Shown: positions 4,809-5,164 of the stretch, one piece after another
How positions within the stretch are numbered: the stretch's first letter is position 1
Layout of the letters: each line of letters begins with the position of its first letter
From: Elusimicrobiaceae bacterium
GTDB lineage: Bacteria; Elusimicrobiota; Elusimicrobia; Elusimicrobiales; Elusimicrobiaceae
Assembly: GCA_024405075.1 (NCBI GenBank)
Contig: JAKSPG010000109.1
Span: 1-5,164, forward strand
Direction of reading: 5' to 3'
Length of the DNA stretch: 5,164 bases
Notes under the pieces: generated by a model
What the model was told of the DNA's origin: nothing
The model's input: the letters and a program-made list of their open reading frames with translations, nothing else
Database searches by the model: none
Made by a program: the position numbers and the translations under genes

Positions 4809-5164
4809 TGCTCTACCTATTACTTGTTTGTATGATGGGCTGGGCCGCAGCCGAAATAATGGGCCGTTTGACCCGCCGCTACGCGGCCTGGGTACAGCTT
4901 ACCCGTTTGGTGGCAGCCAGTGGCGTTGTCATTTGTGCGGCCGGACTATTACTCACCCGGCTATCTTTGCCGTTCGCATTTTTACACCCGTGGGCTCTTA
5001 TACTGTTACTACTGCCGCTGGGAGTGGTGCTGGCTCATAGCATCGGCCGGCGCGTATTTGTGCGCCGTATTGATTACCCGCTAACTCACCTAAACATAGA
5101 GCAAGCTTCGCTACGGGTATTATTCACCCGTTGGCTTGCGTTAGGATTATATGCCTTGTGTTTA
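4805..5164 (+). CDS. Probable BatA-like membrane protein, N-terminal part (runs off the window)
   Basis: An open frame of 120 codons runs from the ATG at 4805 to the window edge with no stop. It overlaps the previous stop by ATGA and has GGAG upstream. Hydrophobic segments lie at about 2-19, 35-56, 63-80 and 105-120 (cut by the edge), with Arg-rich turns at 21-25 and 82-88. From residue 57 the sequence FAFLHPWALILLLLP, then RR, then a second helix, resembles the paired helices at the N-terminus of BatA-type aerotolerance/VWA proteins, whose usual pattern is F-x-x-P-W-x-L-x-LL-x-x-P. The position after MoxR, DUF58 and a BatD-like gene also predicts a BatA homologue. The first 56 residues, two extra helices, are not typical. 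The VWA domain that would prove the call lies beyond the window. Alternative: an unrelated polytopic membrane protein. Confidence 0.6.
   Translation, partial: MMLYLLLVCMMGWAAAEIMGRLTRRYAAWVQLTRLVAASGVVICAAGLLLTRLSLPFAFLHPWALILLLLPLGVVLAHSIGRRVFVRRIDYPLTHLNIEQASLRVLFTRWLALGLYALCL

Noticed and set aside
4693..5040. Plus-strand open frame of 115 codons overlapping the third and fourth operon genes
   Set aside because: It is out of frame with both, lacks a ribosome site, and the frame from 4805 has ATGA coupling and clear membrane helices.

Overview
The window comes from a bacterial chromosome of middling GC content. It looks like an anaerobe or gut-type organism, because it carries a CGAxxG-type cysteine-rich redox protein of a kind common in anaerobes. 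The lineage cannot be fixed from the sequence. A gut Elusimicrobiota-like genome is one guess from general style and is not demonstrated. I see no mobile element, CRISPR array, tRNA or rRNA.

Left part (minus strand, about 15-1776). Reading leftwards from 1776 there is first a secreted trypsin-like protease gene with two lesions: an in-frame TAG at codon 72 and a one-base frameshift in a run of seven G. Repairing both gives a 416-residue protein with a signal peptide, a chymotrypsin-fold core and a C-terminal extension of unknown type. The active-site Ser position is Cys. After a 57-bp gap with a weak terminator-like hairpin and an extended -10 promoter comes an intact 150-residue C_GCAxxG_C_C protein. 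Both minus-strand genes have a -10-like hexamer ending exactly 6 nt before the ATG and no Shine-Dalgarno sequence, so both may be leaderless.

Middle (1777-2005). This is a 229-bp divergent intergenic region. Its right end has a good sigma70-type promoter (perfect TATAAT, 17-nt spacer), a short leader and a strong AGGAGG ribosome-binding site.

Right part (plus strand, 2006-5164, running off the window). This is a compact operon of the MoxR/DUF58/Bat type: a MoxR-family AAA+ ATPase, a DUF58 protein with a VWA-like metal site, a membrane protein with a periplasmic beta domain and a DUF4381/BatD-like cytoplasmic tail, and the start of a multi-spanning protein whose residues from about 57 onward resemble the N-terminus of BatA-type VWA proteins. 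Gene spacings are 20 bp, 2 bp and a 4-bp ATGA overlap, which indicates co-expression. By analogy with known MoxR/VWA systems, the ATPase probably acts as a chaperone or remodeller on the VWA proteins at the membrane. The physiological target is unknown.

The operon is a known type of system. The points most worth a second look are the Cys-for-Ser protease with its homopolymer frameshift, a nested inverted/direct repeat inside the DUF58 gene, and the extra N-terminal helices on the BatA-like protein.
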